A stretch of DNA of 64,000 nucleotides from an uncultured Bacteroidales bacterium (lineage in GTDB: Bacteria > Bacteroidota > Bacteroidia > Bacteroidales > UBA932), in contig CAMXAU010000004.1 in NCBI GenBank assembly GCA_947179325.1, positions 1-64,000 of the forward strand. Reading direction: 5' to 3'. Under the pieces are notes generated by a model. That model had not been told where the DNA came from, made no database searches, and was given only the letters and a program-made list of their open reading frames with translations. Positions 51,835 to 61,687 of this stretch are shown here, in pieces. The first letter of the stretch is position 1, and every line of letters starts with the position of its first letter. Both the position numbers and the translations under genes were made by a program.

Positions 51835-53037
51835 CTATCTGCATTCATCTCCGCCTGCACTGGACTGGACGGAGAGAGCTGAGATCAAGGCGGCTGTCTC
51901 CTCAGCCGTCACAGCGGCTGTCATTGATATCCTGAGCCGTGATGTGCCGGCAGGCACTGTCGGAGGACGTACCGGAAGAAGATAGAATCCAGCGGCCTGC
52001 ATCTCCGAAGCCCGCCGTATGGAGTCATTGCTGTCCCCGACCATGACAGGCACGATATGGCTGCCTGAAGGGCACTCAAGTCCAAGCGCACGCACTGCAT
52101 TCCTTACCTTTGCAGAGTTCTCTTCCAGCTGCTTCCTCCTGCCGCCAAGCTGTGGCAGTTCCTTCAGCACCCTCAATGTCCACAGATAGTTCAGCGGAGG
52201 GAGTGCCGTGGTGAATATAAGCGTACGCATCCTGTTGACCAGGAATCTGCGCACTGTCTCAGAACAGACAAGATAAGCCCCCATCGAGGCGATGGCCTTG
52301 CCGAATGTACCGCACAGGAAATCCACGTCATGGATACAGCCCTGTTCCTGGGCCACTCCAAGCCCTGTCTCCCCCCTGACGCCAAAGGCATGGGCCTCAT
52401 CTACATAAAGCATCACTGAAGGGACAGCCTTCTTTATCTCCACAAGCCTCCGCAGGTCTGTGACATCACCGTCCATGCTGAAAATGCTCTCCGTCACAAT
52501 GATTATGCGTGAGAATTCATTCCGGTATTTCCACACAAGGCCCTCAAGCTGCGCCATGTCCTGGTGCCTGTATCTGAGAACCTTTGAATTGCACAGGCGC
52601 ATCCCGTCTATCAGGCTGGCATGTATGAGCTTGTCTGCAAGTATGAGTGTGCCGCTATCCGAGACGGCAGGAAGAATGCCTGCATTCATGTGGTAGCCGC
52701 TGCTGAATGTCAATGCAGCCTCAGCCCCGAACATCCCGGCAAGCGCATCCTCGACTTTACCGCAGACGGGATAGTTCCCGGTCAGAAGCCTTGACGATGT
52801 GGATGAAAGAAGGAATCCCGCTGCATCAGCCCCTGAAAGTTCCGGTACAGCAGCCACCTCATGCAGGAAATCAGCCATCATCCGGCCATCCGAGGCAATG
52901 CCGAGATAGTCATTTGAGGACAGGTTCAGCATCCTGCGCCCGTCCCTGGCAATATGTTTTCCGGAATGTTCCGCCTCCGGCAGCGTCCTGAGGTTTCCCG
53001 ATACGGAAAGCTCCTCAAGAATATTTTTCATGTCCAT
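51835..53037 (-). CDS. bioF: 8-amino-7-oxononanoate synthase
   Basis: About 400 residues from ATG 53037 (MDMKNILEELSVSGNLRTL). It is a PLP-dependent alpha-oxoamine synthase: MLNLSSNDYLGIASDGRMM, the VTESIFSMDGDVTDLRRLVE and DEAHAFGVRGETGLG segments, and the PLP lysine in DFLCGTFGKAIASMGAYL. It condenses pimeloyl-ACP with alanine. It leads the bio operon. bioA and bioB are not in the window. Confidence 0.93.
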   Translation of the reverse strand: MDMKNILEELSVSGNLRTLPEAEHSGKHIARDGRRMLNLSSNDYLGIASDGRMMADFLHEVAAVPELSGADAAGFLLSSTSSRLLTGNYPVCGKVEDALAGMFGAEAALTFSSGYHMNAGILPAVSDSGTLILADKLIHASLIDGMRLCNSKVLRYRHQDMAQLEGLVWKYRNEFSRIIIVTESIFSMDGDVTDLRRLVEIKKAVPSVMLYVDEAHAFGVRGETGLGVAQEQGCIHDVDFLCGTFGKAIASMGAYLVCSETVRRFLVNRMRTLIFTTALPPLNYLWTLRVLKELPQLGGRRKQLEENSAKVRNAVRALGLECPSGSHIVPVMVGDSNDSIRRASEMQAAGFYLLPVRPPTVPAGTSRLRISMTAAVTAEETAALISALSVQSSAGGDECR

Positions 53038-53161
53038 CTCAAAAATGAAATCCGGCAAATTTACATCTTTACGGCCGACTGCGCAACACAATGCACAAAA
53101 TAGCCTCCAGATACCAATAATTGATGACCTCATCATGTCCGGCAAATCAAAATAGTTTTCC

Positions 53162-53169
53162 TATCTTTG
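53162..53169 (+). promoter_or_regulatory. -7 element (TATCTTTG) for the ZIP/CDF gene run
   Basis: A perfect TAnnTTTG box about 46 bases before the ZIP transporter start. It lies in the short divergent region shared with bioF. Confidence 0.55.
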
Positions 53170-53214
53170 GCGTTTGGTTTGGTGTTTGCTGAGGGCGCGG
53201 CGCAAAATGACTTT

Positions 53215-53994
53215 ATGATGAAAGATTTCTGGATAATACTGATACCGTTTTTCGGGACCTCGCTCGGTGCCGCATGCGTGTATTTCATGAAAAAAAGCAT
53301 CAGGCCGATGACAGAAAGGGCACTCACGGGATTTGCCGCCGGTGTAATGGTCGCGGCTTCCGTATGGAGCCTGCTGATCCCGTCCATGGAAGAAGCGTCC
53401 GGAATGGGACACCTCTCATTCATCCCGGCCGTAGCAGGATTCTGGGCAGGTGTGCTCTTCCTGCTTTTCCTTGACCATATAATCCCTCATCTCCACAACC
53501 ACGGGACCGAGCCGGAAGGCCCGAGAAGCAAGCTTAAACGCACGACAAAGCTGATTCTCGCCGTCACGCTTCACAATATCCCAGAAGGGATGGCGGTAGG
53601 AGTGACTTATGCAGGCTGGATAAGCGGAAATACGTCAATGACCATGGCCGGTGCCCTTGCACTTTCAATAGGAATCGCCATACAGAATTTCCCGGAAGGC
53701 GCAATTGTATCAATGCCGCTCCGCGCCGAGGGGATGTCACGTAACAAGTCTTTCTTCTACGGTGTACTCTCCGGGGCCGTAGAGCCTGCCGGGGCGGTAC
53801 TCACAGTAATACTTGCATCATATCTTATTCCGTCCATGCCATATATGCTCAGCTTTGCTGCCGGGGCCATGATGTATGTCGTCGTGGAAGAGCTGATACC
53901 GGAGATGTCAGGCGGCAGCCACTCAAATGTCGGGACGATAATGTTCTCCATCGGCTTTACGTTGATGATGGCACTTGATGTAGCATTGGGATAG
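53215..53994 (+). CDS. ZIP-family divalent metal transporter
   Basis: About 259 residues, eight helices. ATG 53215 or 53218 starts MMKDFWIILIPFFGTSLGAA; upstream starts are inside the promoter. The metal-site motifs are LHNIPEGMAVGV in TM4 and IQNFPEGAIVSMPLR in TM5, the GufA-like subfamily. It imports zinc or related metals. It is followed 18 bases later by a CDF exporter gene, so uptake and export genes are paired. Confidence 0.9.
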   Translation: MMKDFWIILIPFFGTSLGAACVYFMKKSIRPMTERALTGFAAGVMVAASVWSLLIPSMEEASGMGHLSFIPAVAGFWAGVLFLLFLDHIIPHLHNHGTEPEGPRSKLKRTTKLILAVTLHNIPEGMAVGVTYAGWISGNTSMTMAGALALSIGIAIQNFPEGAIVSMPLRAEGMSRNKSFFYGVLSGAVEPAGAVLTVILASYLIPSMPYMLSFAAGAMMYVVVEELIPEMSGGSHSNVGTIMFSIGFTLMMALDVALG

Positions 53995-54012
53995 AATAAA
54001 CTGGTAAATGAT

Positions 54013-55047
54013 ATGCAAAGCAAGAATAAAGACACAAAGACGGCAGACATTGAAAGGGACAGCCTTGACAGGAAGCACGATCTCGACAGGAATCACAGCG
54101 TGCATAACAGCCACAGCCACGGGATAAGCGTCACGGCAGGAAAGGCATTCAGATGGGGAATCGCGCTGAACCTGGCTTTCGTGGCCGTTGAATTCATTTT
54201 CGGGTTCATCTCCGGCTCAATGGGGCTTGTCTCCGATGCCGGCCATAACCTCAGCGATGTGGCCAGCATGGCAATCGCGCTTCTGGCCTGTCTCCTTGCC
54301 GCAAGGCATACTTCATCAAGATACACATACGGATACAGGAAAGCAACCATACTTGCCTCTGTGGCAAATGCCGTAATCCTGCTCCTCGCAGTCATATTCA
54401 TCCTTGTTGAGAGCATCGGGAAAATCATCCGTCCCGAAGAGGTTGAAGGGAACTGGATAATGATTGTCGCAGGCGTTGGCGTGCTCATCAACGGCTTTAC
54501 GGCATGGCTCTTTACAAAAGACAAGGAAAAGGACCTGAACATCAAGGCGACATACATGCATATGCTTGCCGACACGCTCGTCTCTGTCGGAGTGATAATC
54601 TCAGGAATGGCGATAAAGCTTACAGGCTGGTCCATCATCGACCCGATAATAGGGATAATCATAGCGGTTGTCATCCTGGTATCCACATGGGGCATCATGA
54701 AGGACAGCATAAAGCTTGCACTGGACGCTGCACCCGGACAGTTCGACGTGGACGGGATAAGGGCAATGATGAGCACCGTGCCCGGAGTGGAAGAGATACA
54801 CCATATACATATATGGGCCATCAGCACTACCGAATATGCAATCACGGCACATGCTGTCATCACAGACATATCCCTTATGAATGATGTCAAGACAAGGCTG
54901 AAGTCCATGCTCACAGAAGCCGGACTGCCGCACTCGACCATCGAGTTTGAAGACTCCTCCCACAGATGCAGCAGCCGCAGATGCGGCGAGTCCTGCGAGG
55001 ACAACAATTTACAGACAGCAGCAGAAACATTGCAACAAAACAGTTAA
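54013..55047 (+). CDS. CDF-family zinc/divalent cation exporter
   Basis: A 344-residue protein. The His-rich cytosolic N-terminus (NHSVHNSHSHG) precedes six helices with metal-site motifs GLVSDAGHNLSDVASM (TM2) and MHMLADTLVSVGVI (TM5). A C-terminal domain with VEEIHHIHIWAISTTEYAIT follows. Cys-rich residues near the end (RCSSRRCGESCEDNN) are an extra metal-binding candidate. It exports Zn2+ or similar ions by proton exchange. Confidence 0.93.
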   Translation: MQSKNKDTKTADIERDSLDRKHDLDRNHSVHNSHSHGISVTAGKAFRWGIALNLAFVAVEFIFGFISGSMGLVSDAGHNLSDVASMAIALLACLLAARHTSSRYTYGYRKATILASVANAVILLLAVIFILVESIGKIIRPEEVEGNWIMIVAGVGVLINGFTAWLFTKDKEKDLNIKATYMHMLADTLVSVGVIISGMAIKLTGWSIIDPIIGIIIAVVILVSTWGIMKDSIKLALDAAPGQFDVDGIRAMMSTVPGVEEIHHIHIWAISTTEYAITAHAVITDISLMNDVKTRLKSMLTEAGLPHSTIEFEDSSHRCSSRRCGESCEDNNLQTAAETLQQNS

Positions 55048-55061
55048 ACATATAGATAGAC

Positions 55062-55367
55062 ATGAACTTCAGCGGAATAGCAATCGGTCTCGCGACCTTT
55101 CTGATAATCGGGATCTGCCATCCCATTGTAATAAAGGCGGAATATCATTTCGGCAAAGGATGCTGGTGGGCCTTCCTTCTCGCCGGACTGGCATTCTCAG
55201 CCGTTTCACTGGCACTTACCAGCGTCATATGGTCCACGGTTGCCGGGGTTGCGGCCTTTTCAAGCTTCTGGTCGATACTTGAGCTGTTCGAACAGGAGAA
55301 ACGTGTAGAGAAAGGCTGGTTCCCGGAAAACCCGAAGCGTAGAAAAGAGCAGAACATCAATAACTAA
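55062..55367 (+). CDS. DUF4491 small membrane protein
   Basis: A 101-residue protein with three hydrophobic segments (FSGIAIGLATFLIIGICHPI; WWAFLLAGLAFSAVSLALTS; VAGVAAFSSFWSILELFEQE) and a basic tail with WFPENPKRRK. It matches the DUF4491 family widespread in Bacteroidales, whose function is unknown. It is 14 bases after the CDF gene and 14 bases before the GH20 gene. Confidence 0.85.
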   Translation: MNFSGIAIGLATFLIIGICHPIVIKAEYHFGKGCWWAFLLAGLAFSAVSLALTSVIWSTVAGVAAFSSFWSILELFEQEKRVEKGWFPENPKRRKEQNINN

Positions 55368-55381
55368 ACCAATAAATATCA

Positions 55382-57055
55382 ATGAAACTAACAGGAAAGA
55401 TCCTGCTGTCAGCGATGGCTCTGGCAGCAACATTCACTCAGATGTCAGCCATCAGTATCGTCCCGAAGCCGTCCCGCATGATGGAAAACAGGTCCATAGT
55501 CCATCTGCCTTCAGACAGGCTGAAAGTACATGCCAGCGAAAAAGGCCTGAAACAGACTGCATTTGTCTGGGCCGAGTCAATGAAAAAGACATGCAATCCG
55601 GGGACTGTTCAGCTCGAGACCGGGTTCACTCAGATTGTATCCGATGTAAGGCTTCCTGAAATCACCGTCACAGGCAAGGCCAAGGGGGCAGACATAAGAC
55701 TGTCTATCGACAGTTCGCTCTCAGAAGAGGGATACACACTCGAGATTTCACAGCAGGGCGTAGCGATAAAAGGAGGCTCTGTGACCGGAGTATGGTGGGG
55801 GCTGCAGTCACTCACACAGATACTTGTCCAGGCTGCCCCGACATCCGACGGAAGATGTATGGCTGTATCAGGGCTGTACATTGAGGACCAGCCGCATTTT
55901 GCATACCGCAGCGCGATGCTTGACTGCTGCCGCCATTTCTTCTCTGTCGATGAGGTCAAGAAATACATTGACATCATTGCCCTGCACAAGCTCAACACAC
56001 TTCACTGGCATCTTACTGAAGACCAGGGATGGAGAATAGAGATAAAGAAATATCCCCTGCTCACTGAGATAGGATCTGTCAGGCCTGAGACCAAGATAGG
56101 GCTGTATGGAGACAAATCCACAGGATATGACGGCACACCATATGGCGGATACTACACCCAGGACCAGGTCAGGGAGATAGTGAGATATGCAGCAGAGAGA
56201 CAGATAACTGTCATACCGGAAATCGAGATGCCTGGCCACGCTGTAGCCGCACTGGCAAGCTATCCATGGCTCGGATGTACAGGAAAGGACTACACAGTAA
56301 GGACTGACTGGGGAATAAGCAAAGATGTATTCTGCATAGGACGTGAAAGCACATTCGAGTTCCTTGAGAATGTACTTGACGAAGTTTGCGAGCTGTTCCC
56401 GAGCGAATATATCCATATCGGAGGCGATGAGGCTCCGTCAGTGAGATGGACGACATGCCCGGACTGCCAGAAAAGGATGAAAGAGGAAGGGCTTACTGCG
56501 GAACGCGAACTGCAGGGATATCTCCTCAAGAGGATTGAGTCCTACCTTAATGCCAAAGGAAAGAAGATAATCGGATGGGACGAAATCCTTGAAGGAGGAG
56601 TGACCAGGACAGCCACCGTGATGTCATGGAGAGGCCCGCAGGGAGGAATCACCGCAGCAAAACAGGGCAACAATGTGATAATGTCACCGAACAACTACTT
56701 CTATCTCGACTACTACCAGACAGCTGCTCCAAAGGAAAACGGCGAGCCGCTCGGAATCGGAGGATATGTCCCTCTTTCAAAATGCTACTCATTCGACCCT
56801 TACGACCAGCTGGACGAGGAGACCAGGCAGCACATAAAAGGCATACAGGCAAATACATGGACAGAATACATAAAGACTTTCGACCATGTGCAGTTCATGG
56901 ACCTGCCACGTTTTGCCGCCCTTTCAGAAGTGTCATGGAGCGAAAGCAAAGACAGCTACGACGAGTTCCTATCGCGCGTAACAGCCTCAATGAAGCCGCT
57001 ATATGAATATTTCGGATTCATCTATGCACCATACGCATTCAATGGAGTAAGATAG
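55382..57055 (+). CDS. Beta-N-acetylhexosaminidase, GH20
   Basis: A 557-residue secreted enzyme (signal to SAISI). An N-terminal GH20b domain runs to about residue 165. The catalytic barrel has LHWHLTEDQGWRIEIKKYP, IPEIEMPGHAVAALASYP and the catalytic pair Asp349-Glu350 in YIHIGGDEAPS. It removes terminal GlcNAc or GalNAc from glycans, probably in the periplasm. Together with the GH18 locus and the GlcNAc-kinase-like gene it suggests host glycan use, although these genes are not in one operon. Confidence 0.95.
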   Translation: MKLTGKILLSAMALAATFTQMSAISIVPKPSRMMENRSIVHLPSDRLKVHASEKGLKQTAFVWAESMKKTCNPGTVQLETGFTQIVSDVRLPEITVTGKAKGADIRLSIDSSLSEEGYTLEISQQGVAIKGGSVTGVWWGLQSLTQILVQAAPTSDGRCMAVSGLYIEDQPHFAYRSAMLDCCRHFFSVDEVKKYIDIIALHKLNTLHWHLTEDQGWRIEIKKYPLLTEIGSVRPETKIGLYGDKSTGYDGTPYGGYYTQDQVREIVRYAAERQITVIPEIEMPGHAVAALASYPWLGCTGKDYTVRTDWGISKDVFCIGRESTFEFLENVLDEVCELFPSEYIHIGGDEAPSVRWTTCPDCQKRMKEEGLTAERELQGYLLKRIESYLNAKGKKIIGWDEILEGGVTRTATVMSWRGPQGGITAAKQGNNVIMSPNNYFYLDYYQTAAPKENGEPLGIGGYVPLSKCYSFDPYDQLDEETRQHIKGIQANTWTEYIKTFDHVQFMDLPRFAALSEVSWSESKDSYDEFLSRVTASMKPLYEYFGFIYAPYAFNGVR

Positions 57056-57056
57056 C

Positions 57057-57614
57057 ATGAAAGAAGCAATCAGCGAAGAAGGCAAATGGGAGACTGTCAG
57101 CAGCGAATACCTTTTCAGGAGGCCGTGGCTGACAGTCAGGCATGATGCTGTCAGGCTGCCTGACGGCAGGATAAACCCGGAGTTCTACGTCCTGGAATAT
57201 CCCGACTGGGTAAATGTGATAGCCATTACATCCGGAGGTGAATTCGTTATGGAGAGACAGTTCCGCTATGGTCTCGGAAAGACATGCTACGAGATATGCG
57301 CAGGTGTCATGGAGGACGGGGAAACCCCTGTCGAGGCAGCCAGGAGAGAACTTCTCGAAGAGACAGGATATGCAGGAGGCGAATGGCGTAAGCTCATGGA
57401 GATATCCGGCAACAGCAGCACGACAAGCAATATCACCCACTGTTTCCTTGCCACAGGCGTCGAAAAGGTTTCAGGACAGGACCTTGACCCTACAGAAGAC
57501 CTCTCGGTAGAGCTTCTTTCAGAGGATGAAGTCAAGGCACTGCTGGCAAAGGACCAGATCAAGCAATCACTCATGGCGGCTCCGCTCTGGAGATATTTCG
57601 CGGAAAAGCAATGA
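57057..57614 (+). CDS. Nudix hydrolase, ADP-ribose pyrophosphatase-like
   Basis: A 185-residue protein with a complete Nudix box at residues 83-105 (G-x5-E-x7-REL-x-EE-x-G). The ADP-ribose type layout (YLFRRPWLTVRHDAVRLPDG; FVMERQFRYGLGKTCYEICA) is present. It hydrolyses nucleoside diphosphate derivatives. It starts one base after the GH20 stop codon, so it is co-translated. Confidence 0.9.
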   Translation: MKEAISEEGKWETVSSEYLFRRPWLTVRHDAVRLPDGRINPEFYVLEYPDWVNVIAITSGGEFVMERQFRYGLGKTCYEICAGVMEDGETPVEAARRELLEETGYAGGEWRKLMEISGNSSTTSNITHCFLATGVEKVSGQDLDPTEDLSVELLSEDEVKALLAKDQIKQSLMAAPLWRYFAEKQ

Positions 57615-57622
57615 CAACACAA

Positions 57623-57681
57623 TGATAACATGAAGCAGCCCTCAAGGTCAATATGATTTTGAGGGCTGCTTCATGTTATCA
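57623..57681. terminator. Bidirectional terminator with a perfect 23-bp stem
   Basis: Arms 57623-57645 and 57659-57681 are exact reverse complements (core GAAGCAGCCCTCAA). It separates the convergent Nudix gene and fimbrial operon. The stop codon of the DUF4906-like gene (57679-57681) lies inside the right arm. Confidence 0.9.
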
Positions 57682-60522
57682 GTTGTCTACCCTTCTTATA
57701 AAGCAGGCGTCTGAATAGGCTGACTCGCCGACGCCATATACATGTCCAGACGTATAGGACTGGAAACCGAAAGTCATATAATTTATGTCAAAGCCATAAT
57801 GGTAGGGAGATGTCTTGTGCTGCTCCCCATACCAATATACAGCTCCTGGCTCATTCCACAGGCTATACAGACACGGCAGGCTGGCAGCAACATCAGCTGG
57901 CATCTCATTGGTCCTGTCTGCATATTTCAAGACACCATACCTATAGACTGTTTCAGTACTTGGGGAGTGATCGAGATGCTGGCGTCTACCATGCCCCGTA
58001 TTACCTATAGGGAAAAAGAGATGCCTGCCTGAAGATTTTTCGTATATAAAACATCCCCTCATTCCTTTCTCTTCACCTGGTTCTGTATAGGTATTTGTCA
58101 CCTTGTTTGTAGATAATGTCCCGTCGCACTCTTCTCCATACAACACACCATAATACCTGACAAACTTATTCGCGTCAGTAAGCGCATTCCAGTCATCATA
58201 GTCAGCAACCCTGGATTTGCCATTGTCAGTCATTATTTCATCATTATTAAACCCATTTTCCACATCAGCACGGACGGCATTGAAAACAGCCTTCCCGGCT
58301 TTGCCGCTGCTGTCCAGGACATCAAATTCCTTGTACAATGCCTGCTCCAGGAAACCATATCCGTCTTTCAGGTTATTTGATGACATGAAAGCAACAGAAG
58401 GCCATCCGAACTTGAACATAGAACCTTCAAGAAGAGGATTACCCGCATCTTTCCCGTTATATTCCACATTTGTCATGTGCCACTTCCTTCCTCCAATCTC
58501 AACCAAGCCAATACCTTGGCTCACAAGTATGACATGCTGACAGGTATTATTGTGGAATGTTATCCCAATCAATCCGAAACGGCATCCGTCCTTATATGTC
58601 GATGTAGGCCTATAATCAAACTCTACGACAGAGCCGGTTCCTCCAGTAAGTGTGTCTTTACCTTTTATCCATGTATCCGACTCTGTATCCTTTATCTCAA
58701 ACCAGTCACCCTCAAGAATCCTGGCTGTCCACGGTCCTCCCTCGGATTTCACATCCTTGAAAACTTCAGCCACAGTCGGTATTGAATCTGTATTTTTCAA
58801 TGTCACACGGAAAGACTTTGTAGAATTCCCATCTCTCCATATCCCTTTCGGGTTCACAAGACGGCGTATCTGGATAACATCTACTGTATCCCTTAATTCA
58901 CCAACTCCACCGGTAAACTTGGCAATAATCTCCACCTTGGCATACCGCCTCCTTCCAACATAATAGTTATTACCAGAGAAACCGTTTCCAAGATCCATAG
59001 GACGTGTATATACCGGGATATTGATACGGCACGTGTCCGCTTCACCATCTGTTCCATCTGCATAGCTAAGCGCTGCGGATGAAAATTTCCTGGAGCCTCC
59101 TCCATTGCTTCGCCAGGTAGCATCATTGACAGTCACAGGTGTATAGTCATCTTCTTTCATGGAAAGGAAGCCCTTGACAAGCTCTTTATTAGTATCGACA
59201 TACTTGTGGTCATAATATCCCCAGTCATTCTTTATCACTGTTGCCGTCACCGACTCGACAGAAGTAAGATTCTTGTCATAATATATTGTGACTGGCACAT
59301 TAACAGACTGGTTTGACAGGTATGAGATATACATCGGATTAGGGATGACTATCTCCGGTGGCTGAGGGACATAGTCATATTCAATATGCCAATCCGGGTC
59401 ATTCGCATCTTTATTGAACTTCAATGTAAGTCTATAATGTGCATTGCGCTCTGCATTGAAGTCCTCTTTCATATCCTGCCCGAGCATACATCTGTACACG
59501 ATATTACCGTAAGACGGATTCTCAGCGGAATTATTGACATAGTACCCTTTTACTTCAACATATGTCCCGCACAGCACATTATCCTTCTTCTTGAAATTAT
59601 TATAGACATGCTTGTCCGGATGTTTCCCCTGCATATTCTCGAAAAAGAAAAGCGACTGGGCATCATTGGAATGGTCTCCATACTGGTTTGCACCCCTGCC
59701 ACACGCCAGCCGGGGCCAATTTTCATAGTCATCCCCAGCACCAAACTGTATTATATCCCCATAATGTATAAGGTCAAGCGTGTCAGAAGGATGATTATCA
59801 TCCACAAGGGTACAATGCTCCGGTATATCCATAATCTGCGCTGACTTTATATATATGTATATCCTCTCATTGAGAGCTGAGGCATCGAACGCCACAGTCA
59901 CCTTCGATACTGCCCGCCTTATCCATGAGTGGAGTTTCATGTCAGGACGGCTGACTGTGAGCAGAGGAGCATTACCACGCGCATATTCACTGGACTCGCT
60001 CTCGCAGAAATACCCTGACATCTGGTTATTCTCAGTTACATTCTCCTCATTCCATGACAGCTGCAGCGACCTGAACATAGACTCTTCCATTATACGGCCG
60101 TCATCCTTTAGATCACCCATATTGGCTACTGCATATATACGGTACCGCCCATATGGCATTGTGCATTTAAGTTCAGTATGCCCTGTAATCTGCTCTGTAG
60201 CATCCCGAGGAATATCCACAACTGCCGGCTGCGGGAAATACATGCTTCCGGCATATGTGCTGTCTGCATTATACCATACAATAAACACATTCTCTATAGT
60301 CTTGATCTCATCTCCCCCCACAGAACGTGTACGGCCAAGCTCTGTATCAGCCAAAGACTTGAATGCCATATTGAAAGAGACTGAACTTTCTCCATCACCG
60401 ATATGCCAATCCTCCGGAACAAGCTGTTCCTTCACGCAGGAGACTGCCCCAAGCACGAGGACTGCTGATACCAGCATATAATATAATACACTATTCTTCA
60501 TGTGTCTAACCATTACCATCAT
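57679..60522 (-). CDS. Large fimbria-associated lipoprotein (DUF4906-like tip adhesin candidate)
   Basis: A 947-residue lipoprotein (signal ending LVLGAVSC). The N-terminal part of about 400 residues resembles Mfa/Fim tip components (TIENVFIVWYNADSTYAG; YGRYRIYAVANMGDLKDDG; HSWIRRAVSKVTVAFDASAL). The C-terminal half has a FISUMP/DUF4906-like layout ending GESAYSDACFIRRVDN. The start overlaps the preceding gene's stop (ATGA at 60522), with an alternative ATG at 60501. As the last and largest gene of an Mfa-type operon it is the likely tip adhesin. Confidence 0.65.
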   Translation of the reverse strand: MMVMVRHMKNSVLYYMLVSAVLVLGAVSCVKEQLVPEDWHIGDGESSVSFNMAFKSLADTELGRTRSVGGDEIKTIENVFIVWYNADSTYAGSMYFPQPAVVDIPRDATEQITGHTELKCTMPYGRYRIYAVANMGDLKDDGRIMEESMFRSLQLSWNEENVTENNQMSGYFCESESSEYARGNAPLLTVSRPDMKLHSWIRRAVSKVTVAFDASALNERIYIYIKSAQIMDIPEHCTLVDDNHPSDTLDLIHYGDIIQFGAGDDYENWPRLACGRGANQYGDHSNDAQSLFFFENMQGKHPDKHVYNNFKKKDNVLCGTYVEVKGYYVNNSAENPSYGNIVYRCMLGQDMKEDFNAERNAHYRLTLKFNKDANDPDWHIEYDYVPQPPEIVIPNPMYISYLSNQSVNVPVTIYYDKNLTSVESVTATVIKNDWGYYDHKYVDTNKELVKGFLSMKEDDYTPVTVNDATWRSNGGGSRKFSSAALSYADGTDGEADTCRINIPVYTRPMDLGNGFSGNNYYVGRRRYAKVEIIAKFTGGVGELRDTVDVIQIRRLVNPKGIWRDGNSTKSFRVTLKNTDSIPTVAEVFKDVKSEGGPWTARILEGDWFEIKDTESDTWIKGKDTLTGGTGSVVEFDYRPTSTYKDGCRFGLIGITFHNNTCQHVILVSQGIGLVEIGGRKWHMTNVEYNGKDAGNPLLEGSMFKFGWPSVAFMSSNNLKDGYGFLEQALYKEFDVLDSSGKAGKAVFNAVRADVENGFNNDEIMTDNGKSRVADYDDWNALTDANKFVRYYGVLYGEECDGTLSTNKVTNTYTEPGEEKGMRGCFIYEKSSGRHLFFPIGNTGHGRRQHLDHSPSTETVYRYGVLKYADRTNEMPADVAASLPCLYSLWNEPGAVYWYGEQHKTSPYHYGFDINYMTFGFQSYTSGHVYGVGESAYSDACFIRRVDN

Positions 60523-61676
60523 TGTCCGAAAACCGGTCCGAGATCATGCGTGAAATACGGCATTAGATCCACCGAGACAACAGGATCCACATATTCAGCA
60601 GACTTCCTGATCCCGAACCTGTAATAATAATTGCGCCTTATGTCAAAATAATCGCCAATGTCCGCAGTAGATGGAGCATTGTCGTAATATTTGAATTCCA
60701 CTGTATATGCATAGCCGGGACGTTCGCTGAATGTCACGGAAATGCTTGCAGCATTCTGAAGCCTCTCCCCGTTCCTTGAATTCAGGTACTCAGGCACATA
60801 GATTACAAAACTACCGTCATCATTGCGGACAAAATCAGCCAATGCATCCATTGCCACTCCTGGGACCACATGCACATTATCCACATAGTCAAGCTCATAG
60901 CTTCCCTTTACATAATCATCTTCACCGTACACCATATACGGGGCACTGTATCCGGAAGCATTATAGCGCCGCATCTGCACTTTCTCAATGGTCCAGTCCA
61001 CTTCCGATGTACTTTCCATGGCCACCTCAACCTTTGTCATGGCCCTGAGAAGATGTATTGTGCCGAGCCATGTCATCATCCCGGACCTGAAGACCATCCC
61101 CTCGCACAGCTTTGCCCCATACATCGGCATCGGCCTATCCGCTGACAGTGTAAACGGCACCGGATAGCTGTATACGGCATGGCTTCCTGTGCATATGTCA
61201 TCAATTGTCGTCTCTCCGGCAACAAGGTCCACCGGATAGGAATCCCAGTTTGCAAGCACTGCGACCCTGAAATCAGACGGGAGACTGGCAGCCACAGTAC
61301 CGGTAACCTCGTACCTCTTTGAATATGGCTCATCATCAAGAGCCCTGATGTCTCCAGGGACAAACTTGTCTATATATGTATTGCTCTCAGCATCAAAGAA
61401 CAAGATTCGCCAGTTTCCTCCCTGGAGGTCTATATAGTTCTCATATGCAGTGCCGGTACCGTCATCATAGCTGCCATCAGGAGTTGCCCTGGACAGCACT
61501 CCGCCTGGTTCTCCAAGCTCTATGCGGAAACCGACATCGGCCGGTCCTGAAACCGGCACTGGCTCTTCTTCATCATAGCCATCATCATAGATAAGGCCGC
61601 ACGACGGGACGGCCACCATCACAGAAAGTGCAGCGGCAAGAATCGCATAGCGCAGATATTTGCAAAATCCCATCAT
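60519..61676 (-). CDS. Fimbrial accessory lipoprotein (Fim/Mfa type)
   Basis: A 385-residue lipoprotein (signal to VAVPSCG). The body has the two-domain beta layout of Bacteroidales fimbrial subunits: NWRILFFDAESNTYIDKFVP, SLPSDFRVAVLANWDSYPVD, LLRAMTKVEVAMESTSEVDW, ending DLMPYFTHDLGPVFGQ. It lies 11 bases after the Mfa2-like gene and overlaps the next gene by four bases. It is likely a minor tip or adaptor subunit. Confidence 0.65.
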   Translation of the reverse strand: MMGFCKYLRYAILAAALSVMVAVPSCGLIYDDGYDEEEPVPVSGPADVGFRIELGEPGGVLSRATPDGSYDDGTGTAYENYIDLQGGNWRILFFDAESNTYIDKFVPGDIRALDDEPYSKRYEVTGTVAASLPSDFRVAVLANWDSYPVDLVAGETTIDDICTGSHAVYSYPVPFTLSADRPMPMYGAKLCEGMVFRSGMMTWLGTIHLLRAMTKVEVAMESTSEVDWTIEKVQMRRYNASGYSAPYMVYGEDDYVKGSYELDYVDNVHVVPGVAMDALADFVRNDDGSFVIYVPEYLNSRNGERLQNAASISVTFSERPGYAYTVEFKYYDNAPSTADIGDYFDIRRNYYYRFGIRKSAEYVDPVVSVDLMPYFTHDLGPVFGQ

Positions 61677-61687
61677 AAAAACATGTA

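Noticed and set aside
60307..60320. Another homopolymer switch (C6) in the fimbrial tip gene
   Set aside because: Only six bases long and the reading frame is intact on both sides.
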